A DNA stretch of 64,000 nucleotides from Paracoccaceae bacterium (GCA_030148745.1 JASBSV010000044.1:62001-126000), one strand, 5' to 3'. Counted from the stretch's first letter, positions 41,609-50,706 are shown. A program made the numbers and translations. The notes: generated from the sequence alone by a model not told the origin.

Positions 41609-42292
41609 ATGCCCACAATGTCAACCTCTCCCAAACTCGCCCTTCTGGAAGAATTCGCCAGCATCGCCCGCGCGCTTGGTGCGCCGCACCGTCTGTTGCT
41701 GCTGGAGCAGCTGGGGCAGGGCGAGCGGGGGGTTGAGGATCTGGCCCGCAAGACGGATCTGACGGTCGCCAATTGCTCGCAACATCTTCAGGCGCTGCGC
41801 CGGGCCGGGCTGGTCACCTCGCGGCGCGCGGGTAAATCGGTGATCTACCGGCTGAGCGATGACAAGGTGCTGTCGCTGATGCAGATCCTGTCTGAGGTGG
41901 CCGAGCGGAACCTGGCCCAGGTCGAGCGTATTCTGCGCGATCTGTCACAGGGCGAAGAGATGCCGCGCGCGATGACCCGGCAAGAGCTTCAGGCGCGGCT
42001 GGACGATGGCAGCGTCACGGTGATCGATCTGCGCCCCGAGGATGAGTTTGACCGCGCCCATCTGCCCGGCGCGCGCAATGTGACGCTGGACGAGCTTGAG
42101 GCCTTCAGCCGCGATCACGACCCCGACAAAGAGATCATCGCCTATTGCCGCGGGCCCTATTGCATCTATTCGCATCAGGCGGTTGCCCGGCTGCGCGCCC
42201 GCGGCCTTCAGGCCCGCCGGATGGAGGGCGGATTGCCCGAATGGCGCGCCGATGCGCGGCGCATCGAGGGGGCCGAAAAAACCGCGCAATAA
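41609..42292 (+). CDS. ArsR-family regulator fused to a rhodanese domain
   Basis: This protein has about 227 residues; starts at GTG 41606, ATG 41609 and ATG 41618 are all possible, none with a clear Shine-Dalgarno. The N-terminal ArsR winged helix (EFASIARALGAPHRLLLLEQ, then TDLTVANCSQHLQALRRAGL) contains one cysteine in the recognition region. The C-terminal rhodanese domain (VTVIDLRPEDEFDRAHLPGA) has the active-site loop YCRGPYCIYSHQA near residue 180. The fusion is known and is thought to sense or transfer sulfane sulfur. The operator in the divergent gap supports repression of itself and the desaturase-MFS-DUF1499 operon. Confidence 0.9.
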   Translation: MPTMSTSPKLALLEEFASIARALGAPHRLLLLEQLGQGERGVEDLARKTDLTVANCSQHLQALRRAGLVTSRRAGKSVIYRLSDDKVLSLMQILSEVAERNLAQVERILRDLSQGEEMPRAMTRQELQARLDDGSVTVIDLRPEDEFDRAHLPGARNVTLDELEAFSRDHDPDKEIIAYCRGPYCIYSHQAVARLRARGLQARRMEGGLPEWRADARRIEGAEKTAQ

Positions 42293-42316
42293 GGCCCGCG
42301 CCTTTGGCTGCCGGGC

Positions 42317-45300
42317 TCAGGCCTTGCGCGGCTGATTGGCGCCCAGAACCGTGACCAACCCGCGGCGGATACGGTTTTTCAGGCTGTCGATCACGCTGAA
42401 CAGCGATGGCACGAACAAAAGCGACAAAAGCGTCGACAACAAAAGCCCGCCGATCACCGCCACCGCCATGGGCGCGCGAAACTCGCCCCCCGGGCCGATG
42501 GCCAGCGCACTGGGCACCATGCCTGCGGTCATGGCGATTGTGGTCATGACAATCGGGCGGGCGCGTTTGTGGCCGGCCTCAAGCATCGCCTTATTCTTTT
42601 CGATCCCGTTTTGCATCGCCTCAAGGCCGAACTCGACCAGCATAATCGCGTTTTTGGTCACAATCCCCATCAGCATCAGAAAGCCGATGACGACTGACAG
42701 GCCAATCGCCGAATTGTCCAGATAAAGCGCAAAGATCGCGCCGCCGATGGCAAGGGGCAGGGACATCAGAATGGTGATCGGGGTGATGAAGCTGGAAAAG
42801 AGCAGCACCAGAACGACATAGACCAAGAGGATGCCGGCACCCATCGCAAGGCCGAAGCTGGCGAAAACCTCGCCCATGACCTGCGCGTCCCCGGCAGGCT
42901 GGATCGAGGTGCCCTCGGGCATGGCTTTGGCAATCGGGATATTCTCCACCGCCGCCGTCGCCGGGCCCAGCAGGGCGCCTTTGGCCAGATCGGCCTGAAC
43001 CGAGGTGCGGTATTTGCGGTCATAGCGCTCGATCGAGCTGGGCCCGGTCGAGAGCGCCACATCGGCCACCGCGCCCAAGGGAATGGGGGCGCCGCCAGCG
43101 CGCGGAATACGCTCGCCCGCCATCCGGAAAAGATCGCGCCGCACCGCTTCGTTCAGGCGCACGATGATAGGGATCTGACGCTCACCGGCGTTGAACTTGG
43201 CCACATTCGATCCGCTGTCGCCAATCGTGGCAATGCGGATCGTGCTGGCCAGCGCCGAGGCAGTGACCCCCAGTTCCGCCGCCAGTTGCGGTTTCGGCGT
43301 GATCTGGATCTCGGGGCGCGGCAGCGCGGCCGAGGTCGATGCGTTCTTGACCTCGGGCAGTTTGTTCATCTGGCTGGCCACGATCTGGGCGGCATGGCTG
43401 GCCCTGGCCTCGCTGTCGCCCAGAACGCTGATCGCGATATCGCGCTGGCCGTTTTCCTTGAGGATATAAAGCCGGGCGTCGGGAATGGCGGTCAACAGGC
43501 CGGCGATCTGATCCTGAATCTGGAACGAGCTGCGCTCGCGCGTTGATTTCTGGCCAAAGTTGACGGTGATATCGGCCTTGGTGACCGACCCGCCGGTGCC
43601 GCTGTAGACAAAGACATTGGTCACCTCGGGGATCTTCTGGGCAACGCGGGTGACCTGCCGCGACAGATCGCGCGTCTGCTCGATCGTCGATCCCGGCGGC
43701 AGCTCGAGCGAGATCTTGGTGCGCCCGGTATCGGCAGGGGGCACAAACTCGGTCGGCAAAAGTGTGGCCGAATAAAGCGAGCCGGCAAAGATCGCCACAC
43801 CCAGCAACAGCGTCACCGCCCGGTGATGCAGCGTCCAGTTCAGGATGCGCATATAGCTGCGCATGATCAGACCGTCACGCTCGCTCTCGGGGGCGACGCC
43901 GTCGCGCATGAAATAGGCCGCCATCATCGGCGTGATCAGCCGCGCCACCAGCAGCGAAAACAGAACCGCCACCGCCACGGTCAGGCCGAATTGCTTGAAA
44001 TACTGGCCCGCGATGCCGGACATGAAGCTGACCGGCGCAAAAACCGCCACGATGGTGAAACTGATCGCGATCACCGTCAGGCCGATCTCGGATGCCGCCT
44101 CTTCCGAGGCTTCATAGGCTGGTTTTCCCATCTGGATATGGCGCACGATATTCTCGATCTCGACAATCGCGTCATCGACCAGAATACCGGTGACAAGGGT
44201 GATCCCCAAAAGGCTGACGGTGTTAAGCGAAAAGCCAAGCAGATCCATCACGATGAAGGTGGGGATGATCGACAGCGGCAGGGCGACGGCGGTGATCACC
44301 GTGGCGCGCCAGTTTCTGAGAAACAGAAACACCACGATGATGGCCAGCGCCGCGCCTTCGTAAAGCGTGTCCATCGCGCTTTTATAGCTGCCCTCGGTAT
44401 AGATCGTGGCGTCATCGATCAGCGAGAACGTGACATTGGGATATTTCTTGCCCAGTTCGGCAATCCGCGCCTTGGCGTTGTTGCCCGCCGAAAGATCGCT
44501 GGCGCCCGTGGCACGGAAAATGGCCATCGAGACGACCGGCTTGCCATCGAACATCGCAAATGACCGCGTCTCGCCCGAGCCATCGGTGACCGTGCCCAGA
44601 TCGTCAAGGCGCACCGTCTCGCCGCCGGCAAGGGTGATCGGCATCCGCGCCAGATCATCGACCGATTTGGCGCTTCCAAGGGTGCGGATGCTGTATTCCT
44701 GTCCCGCCAGATCGCCGCGCCCGCCGCCAAGGTTGACGTTATTGGCGCGGATCTGGTTGTTGACCTCCGAGGCCGTCAGCCCAAGTGCCAGCAGGCGATC
44801 AGGGTCCAGATTGACCCGGATCTCGCGAACCGCGCCGCCCACGCGCGAAACCTTGCCGATGCCTTTGACGGTCTGCAGATCGCGCGCCACCGTGTCATCG
44901 ACGAAATAGGACAGGCTGTCGATCGACTGGGTGTCATCGCTGACGGCATAGGTCAGAATTGGCTGGCCGGTGACATCCAGCCGCTTGATCACCGGCGTTT
45001 GCGCCGTTGCAGGCAGATCGCCCTGAACCCCCGCGACCGCGTCCTTGATATCGCTCAGGGCGCGGTCGGTCTTGGTCTCAAGCGCGAACTCGATGGTGAT
45101 CGAGGCAAGGCTGTCATTGGCGACAGCTGTGACATGTTTCACCCCGGTGACATCCGAAACCGCCCCTTCGATGGGTTTGACGATCTGGCTGATCACCTCG
45201 GCCGGGGCGGCGCCCGGCTGGGTCACGGTGACGGTGATGATCGGAATGTCGATATTGGGAAAACGGGTGACGGGCAGGCGCCCGAAGCTGACCAGACCGG

Positions 45301-45370
45301 TCAGAAACAGCACCAGAAACAGCGCCAGCGGCGGCACCGGCCGGCGGATCGCCCAGGTTGACATATTCAT
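42317..45370 (-). CDS. RND efflux pump inner-membrane transporter (AcrB/HAE1 family)
   Basis: This 1017-residue proton-driven exporter is close to the usual family length. It starts RRPVPPLALFLVLFLTGLVS and has two large periplasmic loops and twelve helices. The proton-relay Asp pair is visible in GILVDDAIVEIENIVRHI in helix 4, and the second-half signature GIVTKNAIMLVEFGLEAM is typical of HAE1 pumps rather than metal (CzcA) pumps. Its start overlaps the adaptor gene's stop (ATGA). No outer-membrane factor gene adjoins, so a TolC-type protein must come from elsewhere. Confidence 0.94.
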   Translation of the reverse strand: MNMSTWAIRRPVPPLALFLVLFLTGLVSFGRLPVTRFPNIDIPIITVTVTQPGAAPAEVISQIVKPIEGAVSDVTGVKHVTAVANDSLASITIEFALETKTDRALSDIKDAVAGVQGDLPATAQTPVIKRLDVTGQPILTYAVSDDTQSIDSLSYFVDDTVARDLQTVKGIGKVSRVGGAVREIRVNLDPDRLLALGLTASEVNNQIRANNVNLGGGRGDLAGQEYSIRTLGSAKSVDDLARMPITLAGGETVRLDDLGTVTDGSGETRSFAMFDGKPVVSMAIFRATGASDLSAGNNAKARIAELGKKYPNVTFSLIDDATIYTEGSYKSAMDTLYEGAALAIIVVFLFLRNWRATVITAVALPLSIIPTFIVMDLLGFSLNTVSLLGITLVTGILVDDAIVEIENIVRHIQMGKPAYEASEEAASEIGLTVIAISFTIVAVFAPVSFMSGIAGQYFKQFGLTVAVAVLFSLLVARLITPMMAAYFMRDGVAPESERDGLIMRSYMRILNWTLHHRAVTLLLGVAIFAGSLYSATLLPTEFVPPADTGRTKISLELPPGSTIEQTRDLSRQVTRVAQKIPEVTNVFVYSGTGGSVTKADITVNFGQKSTRERSSFQIQDQIAGLLTAIPDARLYILKENGQRDIAISVLGDSEARASHAAQIVASQMNKLPEVKNASTSAALPRPEIQITPKPQLAAELGVTASALASTIRIATIGDSGSNVAKFNAGERQIPIIVRLNEAVRRDLFRMAGERIPRAGGAPIPLGAVADVALSTGPSSIERYDRKYRTSVQADLAKGALLGPATAAVENIPIAKAMPEGTSIQPAGDAQVMGEVFASFGLAMGAGILLVYVVLVLLFSSFITPITILMSLPLAIGGAIFALYLDNSAIGLSVVIGFLMLMGIVTKNAIMLVEFGLEAMQNGIEKNKAMLEAGHKRARPIVMTTIAMTAGMVPSALAIGPGGEFRAPMAVAVIGGLLLSTLLSLLFVPSLFSVIDSLKNRIRRGLVTVLGANQPRKA

Positions 45371-46563
45371 TGGCCGGTCCCGTCTGCCGAGGGTTTCAGC
45401 GGCTTGGCACGGATCACATCGCCATCCAGAAAGAAGGCGCCGGCCTTGGCGACCACCGTGTCGCCCTTGGCAAGACCGCTCAGGATCTCGCGCTTGTCCT
45501 TCCAGATCGGCCCGGCGGTGACCGGGGTTTTCTTCAGCCGGTTATCGGCAACAACAAAAACATAGGTGCCCGCCGCATCGCTCAGAACTGCCGATGTCGG
45601 CACCGTCAGCCCCTCGTGCCGGTCAACGATGATCCAGCCGCCGGCATAAAGCCCGGTCCTGAGCGGGATGCCCGGCGCCAGCGAAATGCGCACCAGCCCC
45701 AGCCGCGTGCGCGGATCGACGGTGGGGTAAATCAGCCGCAGCTTGCCGGTGACCGGCCCCTCACCGGCGATTGTCAGCTCGGCAATATCGCCAAGGCTGA
45801 CCTGACCCAGAGAGGTCTCGATCAGCTCGGCCTCGGCTTCGATCACGCCATCTTTGATCAGTTTGAAAATAGGCGCGCCCGAGGGCGTGGCAATGGCGCC
45901 GATCTGGCCGTTGCGTTCGGATATGATCCCGGCTGCGGGGGCGCGGATCTGGCTGCGATCAAGGTTGAGCCTGGCAAGATCGCGTTGCGCTCCGGCCTGC
46001 CGCAATTGCGCGCGCGTCAGGGCAAGCCCGTCATTGGCCGCGTCAAACCCGGCTTTGGCCGTCAGGGCCGAGGTCACCGCCTGATCCAGCTGCGCCTGAC
46101 TGACATTGCCCGACCGGTTGAGCGCGCGATTACGCTCCAGCACCGCATTGGCCTGCGTCAGCGAGGCTTTGGCCGATGCGATCTGGCTTTCGGCCTGCCG
46201 GACCGAGGCTTCGGCGCGGGCGTATTCCGCCTCGGCCTGAACCAGCTGACTGCGCAGGATCTGGCTGTCCAGCGTGGCCAGAACATCGCCCTTGGCGACC
46301 CGGTCTCCGACATCGACATTGAACGTCTGGATGCTGTAGCCGCTGATCTGCGGATAGATCAGAACCTCGCTGCGGGCCACAAGCGTGGCCGAGACGGGCA
46401 CCCGGATCACCACCGGCGCCATTTCCGCCTTGGTAACGGTTACCAGTGGCGCCTGGCTTTTCTGCGCCGCCGCCGGATAGGCCGCGCTTAGCGCCGCGAT
46501 AAGGGTCACCGGAAACAGCCCCTTGGCCGCGCCTGTCCAACGCCGGAAAAAATGATCACTCAC
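45367..46563 (-). CDS. RND periplasmic adaptor (MexA/AcrA-like)
   Basis: This 398-residue membrane-fusion protein starts at a GTG at 46563 with GGGGAGA six bases upstream; a longer TTG start is less likely. A signal segment (LFPVTLIAALSAAYPAAAQ) leads into the lipoyl half-motif (SGYSIQTFNVDVGDRVAKGD), a long coiled-coil hairpin (VQAEAEYARAEASVRQAES and following), and the second lipoyl half (IRAPAAGIISERNGQIG). It joins the inner-membrane pump to an outer-membrane channel. The gene has its own promoter beside an 18-bp palindrome. Confidence 0.92.
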   Translation of the reverse strand: MSDHFFRRWTGAAKGLFPVTLIAALSAAYPAAAQKSQAPLVTVTKAEMAPVVIRVPVSATLVARSEVLIYPQISGYSIQTFNVDVGDRVAKGDVLATLDSQILRSQLVQAEAEYARAEASVRQAESQIASAKASLTQANAVLERNRALNRSGNVSQAQLDQAVTSALTAKAGFDAANDGLALTRAQLRQAGAQRDLARLNLDRSQIRAPAAGIISERNGQIGAIATPSGAPIFKLIKDGVIEAEAELIETSLGQVSLGDIAELTIAGEGPVTGKLRLIYPTVDPRTRLGLVRISLAPGIPLRTGLYAGGWIIVDRHEGLTVPTSAVLSDAAGTYVFVVADNRLKKTPVTAGPIWKDKREILSGLAKGDTVVAKAGAFFLDGDVIRAKPLKPSADGTGQ

Positions 46564-46622
46564 GGTTTTCTCCCCGGCCCGCAAAAGACCGGTTTTTATC
46601 TGTTTCGTCCCGATTGCTGTGC

Positions 46623-46651
46623 TAGGTAGGGTGCCGCGCGAGGGCTGTCAA
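46623..46651 (-). promoter_or_regulatory. Predicted promoter of the RND adaptor-pump operon
   Basis: On the minus strand TTGACA (46646-46651) and TACCTA (46623-46628) are separated by 17 bp. The -35 is a perfect consensus. The palindrome at 46659-46676 lies immediately upstream of it. Confidence 0.5.
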
Positions 46652-46658
46652 TCAATTT

Positions 46659-46676
46659 GTTCAGTATTGACTGAAC
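46659..46676. promoter_or_regulatory. 18-bp palindromic operator between efflux and MarR-like genes
   Basis: GTTCAGT-ATTG-ACTGAAC is a perfect 7-bp inverted repeat with a 4-bp centre, in the divergent region between the RND adaptor and MarR-like genes. Size and symmetry suit a dimeric MarR-type repressor. Binding would control both directions. Confidence 0.65.
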
Positions 46677-46700
46677 GTAATAAAGAAACTAAACGAAGAC

Positions 46701-47198
46701 GTGACAAAAGCAGCAGGCAGAACAGTGGAAAGCATCGACGACATCAGGGAACGCTTTATCGAGATGATCGGCATGGTCACTCAGGCCGAGGGCATGCCGC
46801 GTATCTCGGGGCGCATCATCGGGCTGCTCATCTTTGACGGATGCGCCTATTCCTTTGGCGAGCTTGCCTCGCAGCTTCAGGTCAGCCGCGGCAGCATCAG
46901 CACCAATGCGCGAATGCTGGTCGAACGCGGGGTGATCGAGCGTGTGGCCCGGCCCGGCGACCGGCAGGATTATTATCAGATCTGCGAAAACCCCTATGAC
47001 AGCATCCTGCGCGGGGTCAGCGAACGCGCGCTCCGGGCGGCCGGCGACATCGGCCGCATCGCCGGCGCCCTGCCGCCCGATCAGTCGCAGACGCGCCAGC
47101 GGCTGGATGAATACGCCGATTTCTATCGCGCCGTGGCCGAAGGCGTCAAAATCGCCTCACAGCGCGCCACCGGGCGCAGCGATGATCCCGCAGCCTGA
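46701..47198 (+). CDS. MarR/GbsR-type regulator, probable repressor of the RND pump
   Basis: This 165-residue regulator starts at a GTG with only a weak GAAG upstream. A winged helix is visible (GRIIGLLIFDGCAYSFGELA, then LQVSRGSISTNARMLVERGV) followed by the wing RVARPGDRQDYYQIC and a C-terminal helical region. It resembles the GbsR/MarR branch. It is divergent from the RND operon and separated from it by a palindrome, the standard arrangement for a local efflux repressor. The ligand is not known. Confidence 0.82.
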   Translation: MTKAAGRTVESIDDIRERFIEMIGMVTQAEGMPRISGRIIGLLIFDGCAYSFGELASQLQVSRGSISTNARMLVERGVIERVARPGDRQDYYQICENPYDSILRGVSERALRAAGDIGRIAGALPPDQSQTRQRLDEYADFYRAVAEGVKIASQRATGRSDDPAA

Positions 47199-47261
47199 AT
47201 TCAGCGGTGGCCAAGCGCCGCCGATTGCGCTCAGATAGCGGCACCAAAGGGAGGGCGGCCG

Positions 47262-48413
47262 ATGACGGGGTTCATCTTCAACACCACAGCTTCGCTGCGC
47301 ATGGGCGTGGGCATTCTGGAGGATCTGGGCCAGATCGCAGCGCCGCTCATGAGCGGGCCGGTCCTTGTCGTCACCGACCCCGGAATGCTGACCACCGGAT
47401 TTGTCGAGCGTGCAACCCGCGCGCTGGCGGCGGCGGGGCTTGAGGCGCGGGTTTTCGCCAAGGTTCAGGCCGATCCGCCCGAAGAGGTGGTGCTTGAGGC
47501 CGCGACTGCCGCCACGGGCTGCGCCGGGGTCATCGGGCTTGGCGGCGGCTCATCGCTCGATGTGGCCAAGCTCGCGGCGCTTCTGGCAGGCTCCGATCAG
47601 CCGCTCAGCGCGCTTTACGGTATCGGCAATGCGCGCGGGCCGCGCCTGCCGCTGATCGCCATCCCGACAACCGCCGGCACCGGGTCCGAGGTCACGCCGA
47701 TCTCTATCGTCACCACGGGCGCCAGCGAAAAGATGGGGGTGGTCAGCCCGGTGATCCTGCCCGATATCGCGCTTCTGGACCCTGAGCTGACATTGGGCCT
47801 TCCGGCGCATGTCACGGCGGCCACCGGGATCGATGCGATGGTCCACGCGATCGAGGCCTATGCCAGCGCCAGCGCCAACAACAACCCGATCAGCCGCACG
47901 CTGGCGCGCGAGGCGCTGCGCCTGATGGGCGGCGCAATCGAACGGGCGGTGCAGCAGCCGGACGATATCGAGGCGCGCTCCGATATGCTCCTTGGCTCGC
48001 TTCTGGCCGGTCAGGCCTTTGCCAACTCGCCGGTCGCGGCGGTACATGCGCTCGCCTATCCCATCGGCGGCCACTACAAGGTGCCGCACGGGCTCTCCAA
48101 TGCGCTGGTACTGCCGCATGTGCTGCGCTTTAACGCCGTCACCGCGCCCGGCCCTTACGCCGAGATTGCCCGCGACGCCTTCCCGGACCTGCCCGGCGGC
48201 GGCGCGCAGGAACTGGCCGCGAATTTCGCCGGGGCGCTGGCCGATCTGTCGCGCCGCTGCGGTCTGCAACAAACCCTGCGCGAGATGGGGATCACCCGCG
48301 ATGCCCTGCCGATGCTGGCGCGCGATGCGATGAACCAGACCCGGCTTCTGGTCAACAACCCCCGCCCGGTCACACAGGCCGATGCGCAGGCGATCTATGA
48401 GGCCGCGTTTTGA
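47262..48413 (+). CDS. Iron-containing alcohol dehydrogenase
   Basis: This 383-residue group III alcohol dehydrogenase has the NAD-binding motif GVIGLGGGSSLDVAKL, IPTTAGTGSEVTPISIV, and iron ligands in HVTAATGIDAMVHAIEAYAS, ANSPVAAVHALAYPIGGHYK and VPHGLSNALVLPHV. The substrate may be a short- or medium-chain alcohol or a 4-hydroxybutyrate-like compound. It overlaps the thioesterase gene by four bases, so they are co-expressed. Confidence 0.92.
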   Translation: MTGFIFNTTASLRMGVGILEDLGQIAAPLMSGPVLVVTDPGMLTTGFVERATRALAAAGLEARVFAKVQADPPEEVVLEAATAATGCAGVIGLGGGSSLDVAKLAALLAGSDQPLSALYGIGNARGPRLPLIAIPTTAGTGSEVTPISIVTTGASEKMGVVSPVILPDIALLDPELTLGLPAHVTAATGIDAMVHAIEAYASASANNNPISRTLAREALRLMGGAIERAVQQPDDIEARSDMLLGSLLAGQAFANSPVAAVHALAYPIGGHYKVPHGLSNALVLPHVLRFNAVTAPGPYAEIARDAFPDLPGGGAQELAANFAGALADLSRRCGLQQTLREMGITRDALPMLARDAMNQTRLLVNNPRPVTQADAQAIYEAAF

Positions 48414-48847
48414 GCCGCCCCACCCCCGCCACCCGCGCCGATTTCAGCACATTTCAAACCCTGACCACGCGCTGGTTTGACAATGACATCTACGGCCATA
48501 TGAACAATGCCGTTCACTATCAGCTCTTTGATACGGCGGTGAACGGCTACCTCGTCCAGCAGGGCCTGCTGGACCCCAGAGCCGGCACAAACGTCTTTCT
48601 GGTGGTCGAAACCGGCTGCCGCTATCACGCCGAACTGGCCTTTCCCGATCTGATCGACGCCGGGATCGCGGTCACCCGCCTCGGGCGCTCCTCGGTCCAT
48701 TACCGGATCGGCCTTTTTCGCAACTCGGGCAGCAGCGCCGCGGCAGAGGGGCATTTCATTCATGTCAACGTCTCGCGCCAGTCGCGCCGCCCCGAACCGA
48801 TCGATGACCGGACGCGCGCCGCGCTGCAGGCGCTGATGCCCGGCTGA
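48410..48847 (+). CDS. Acyl-CoA thioesterase, 4-hydroxybenzoyl-CoA thioesterase-like hotdog
   Basis: This 145-residue hotdog-fold thioesterase uses a TTG start overlapping the ADH stop as TTGA. The motif TTRWFDNDIYGHMNNAVHYQ is the YbgC/4HBT signature, with Asp/Asn catalytic residues and the following His. It would release a free acid from an acyl-CoA. No Shine-Dalgarno other than coupling is seen. The acyl substrate is unknown. Confidence 0.88.
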   Translation: MSRPTPATRADFSTFQTLTTRWFDNDIYGHMNNAVHYQLFDTAVNGYLVQQGLLDPRAGTNVFLVVETGCRYHAELAFPDLIDAGIAVTRLGRSSVHYRIGLFRNSGSSAAAEGHFIHVNVSRQSRRPEPIDDRTRAALQALMPG

Positions 48848-48875
48848 GGCCGGCAAAGCCGCCGCGCCCTTCCAT

Positions 48876-48890
48876 TTGGCAAAAATATCC
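48876..48890. repeat. Intergenic motif TTGGCAAAAATATCC, copy B
   Basis: This second copy of the motif seen at 33902-33915 (one extra A) lies after a stop codon in a convergent gap. Confidence 0.5.
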
Positions 48891-48909
48891 AAATTCCCGG
48901 CCCCGCCGC

Positions 48910-49611
48910 CTATTTGCCGTCCGGGTCTCCGGGCCTGCGGTGCCCGCGCAGCGCCAGAAACAAAACCGGCAGCCCGGTCACCAGCCCAAGCCCCAGAACC
49001 ATCGTTGTCGCTCCGGTCCAGTTCGCGGCGGTGACCGCCCCGCCCAGATGGGCCAGAACGAAACTGGCCGGGATGATCCCCGCCAATGTGGCCAGCGCGA
49101 AACGCCAGAAGGCCAGCCGGCTCAGCCCGGCGGCATAGCTGATCATGTCAAACGATACGAAAGGCATCAGCCGGCTGAGAAACACCAGCCATGTCAGCGC
49201 GTTTTGCGAGCCCAGAAAGCCCTTGTCGATCCGCTCGCCGAACCAGCGGGCGATCACATCGCGGCCCAGCCAGCGCGCCAGCCCAAAGGCGATTACCGCC
49301 CCCGCTTCGGCCCCGGCCATGACATAGAACGTGCCCCAGATATGGCCATAGGCCGCGCCTGCGGCCAGCGCGATGGGCGCGCTGGGGATCGGGCTTGCCA
49401 CCACCGCGATCACCATCATTGCAATCACCAGCGCCGGCCCCCACAGACCCGCCCGCGCCACCAGCGCGGCCAATCTGTCGCGATTGATCAGGCCTTTGAG
49501 ATCACCGCCCACAGGGCTGTTCCAGACGATATAGATCCCTGCGATCACCACGATCATCGCCAGAAAGCCGGCCAGTTGCCGCCGGTGGGCCCGATCATCG
49601 GTTTTGGTCAT
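48910..49611 (-). CDS. TVP38/TMEM64 (VTT domain) membrane protein
   Basis: This 233-residue inner-membrane protein has about five or six helices. The VTT/SNARE-associated domain signature is present as SPIPSAPIALAAGAAYGHIW, then GAEAGAVIAFGLARWLGRDV and FLSRLMPFVSFDMISYAAGL. DedA-superfamily members act in phospholipid scrambling or membrane homeostasis. The gene is 12 bp from ctaG on the same strand and may be co-transcribed. Confidence 0.88.
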   Translation of the reverse strand: MTKTDDRAHRRQLAGFLAMIVVIAGIYIVWNSPVGGDLKGLINRDRLAALVARAGLWGPALVIAMMVIAVVASPIPSAPIALAAGAAYGHIWGTFYVMAGAEAGAVIAFGLARWLGRDVIARWFGERIDKGFLGSQNALTWLVFLSRLMPFVSFDMISYAAGLSRLAFWRFALATLAGIIPASFVLAHLGGAVTAANWTGATTMVLGLGLVTGLPVLFLALRGHRRPGDPDGK

Positions 49612-49623
49612 GGCGCGCCGTTC

Positions 49624-50706
49624 TCAATATTGATGCGTGATCTGAATGGCCATCAGCATCACCAGCATAAACAAAGCCAGGGTGCCGATGCCAAGGCTTT
49701 GTGCGATCTGGCGGTTCGGCCTGGCGACCTTGATCCGCAATTCGGCCGCGGTTTCGGGAAATTCCAGCGCCGCAGTGTTCGACCCGGTCCATTCATAGCG
49801 CCGCGCAAGGCGTCGCTCTTCGGCGGCATTCCAGCGGTTGATCGTCAGGACGATGGCAATGATGATCATCATGCTGGAGGGCACCCAGATCACAAAACCG
49901 CCGCCGGTTTCATCGGCCAGCGGGCTGATCCCGAAAAGTCGCTGATCCATGCCATAGGCGGTATAAAGCGCCACGGTCTTGAGCGTTGTGAGCGCGCCCA
50001 GAAAGATATTGGAGATGATGGTGACGCTCAGCAATGCCACCCGCAGACCATGGCGCTGATGCGCGGCGCTGTCGCGGCGCGAAAAGACCATCGCAAAGAA
50101 CAAAAGCCCCGCGGCCAGCATGGTGGCATGCATCACATAGTGAAGCGCGGTGTTTTGCAGCGCGGCATCATGCACCGAAGGTATCTGCCACAGATATAGC
50201 GACAGCAGGAACAGCACAAAGGCGGTCCATGGCCGGGTCAGGGCGGCGATCAGCCCGCTCAGCCGGCCATTGGCAAGAAGCGGCGCAACGACAGATTTGC
50301 GCAGCCGGGGCGGCAGACCGGCGATCAGGGTTCCCCCCGGATAGGCAAGGATGATCAGCATCGGCGCCAGCATCCGCAGCAGGAAATGCTGAATCTGATG
50401 GGCCAGAAACAAACGCTCGCCCATCGGATCGATCGGCGATTGCAGCGACAGGAAAATCGTCAGCACACCGGCAAGAAAGAAGATATGGCGCCGCATTTGC
50501 CCTTTGGCCGGGGATTTGCGGCGCCGCCACGCGCCGCGCAGATAGACCAGCAGCACCAGCGCCACCATGCCGCTGACCTCGGGCGTCAGGCTCCAGGCTT
50601 GCCATGCGCTTTGTGCGCTCAGCGCCTCACCGCCATGGGCAAAACCCGTCACCGGCATCAGCGCAAGGGCGATGGTGTAAAGGCAGATCGAAAGTTTTGG
50701 GGGCAT
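49624..50706 (-). CDS. ctaG: CtaG-like cytochrome oxidase assembly protein (caa3_CtaG family)
   Basis: This 360-residue protein has a signal-like N-terminus, a periplasmic segment AHGGEALSAQSAWQAW and about seven helices. Conserved His/Met positions lie in LFLAHQIQHFLLRMLAPMLI and LHYVMHATMLAAGLLFFAMV, as in the caa3_CtaG family needed for CuA/CuB assembly of cytochrome c oxidase. This is unrelated to Cox11, which is also called CtaG. It opens the copper-related island. Upstream is a 12-bp palindrome CTTGCCGGCAAG (50765-50776). Confidence 0.85.
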   Translation of the reverse strand: MPPKLSICLYTIALALMPVTGFAHGGEALSAQSAWQAWSLTPEVSGMVALVLLVYLRGAWRRRKSPAKGQMRRHIFFLAGVLTIFLSLQSPIDPMGERLFLAHQIQHFLLRMLAPMLIILAYPGGTLIAGLPPRLRKSVVAPLLANGRLSGLIAALTRPWTAFVLFLLSLYLWQIPSVHDAALQNTALHYVMHATMLAAGLLFFAMVFSRRDSAAHQRHGLRVALLSVTIISNIFLGALTTLKTVALYTAYGMDQRLFGISPLADETGGGFVIWVPSSMMIIIAIVLTINRWNAAEERRLARRYEWTGSNTAALEFPETAAELRIKVARPNRQIAQSLGIGTLALFMLVMLMAIQITHQY

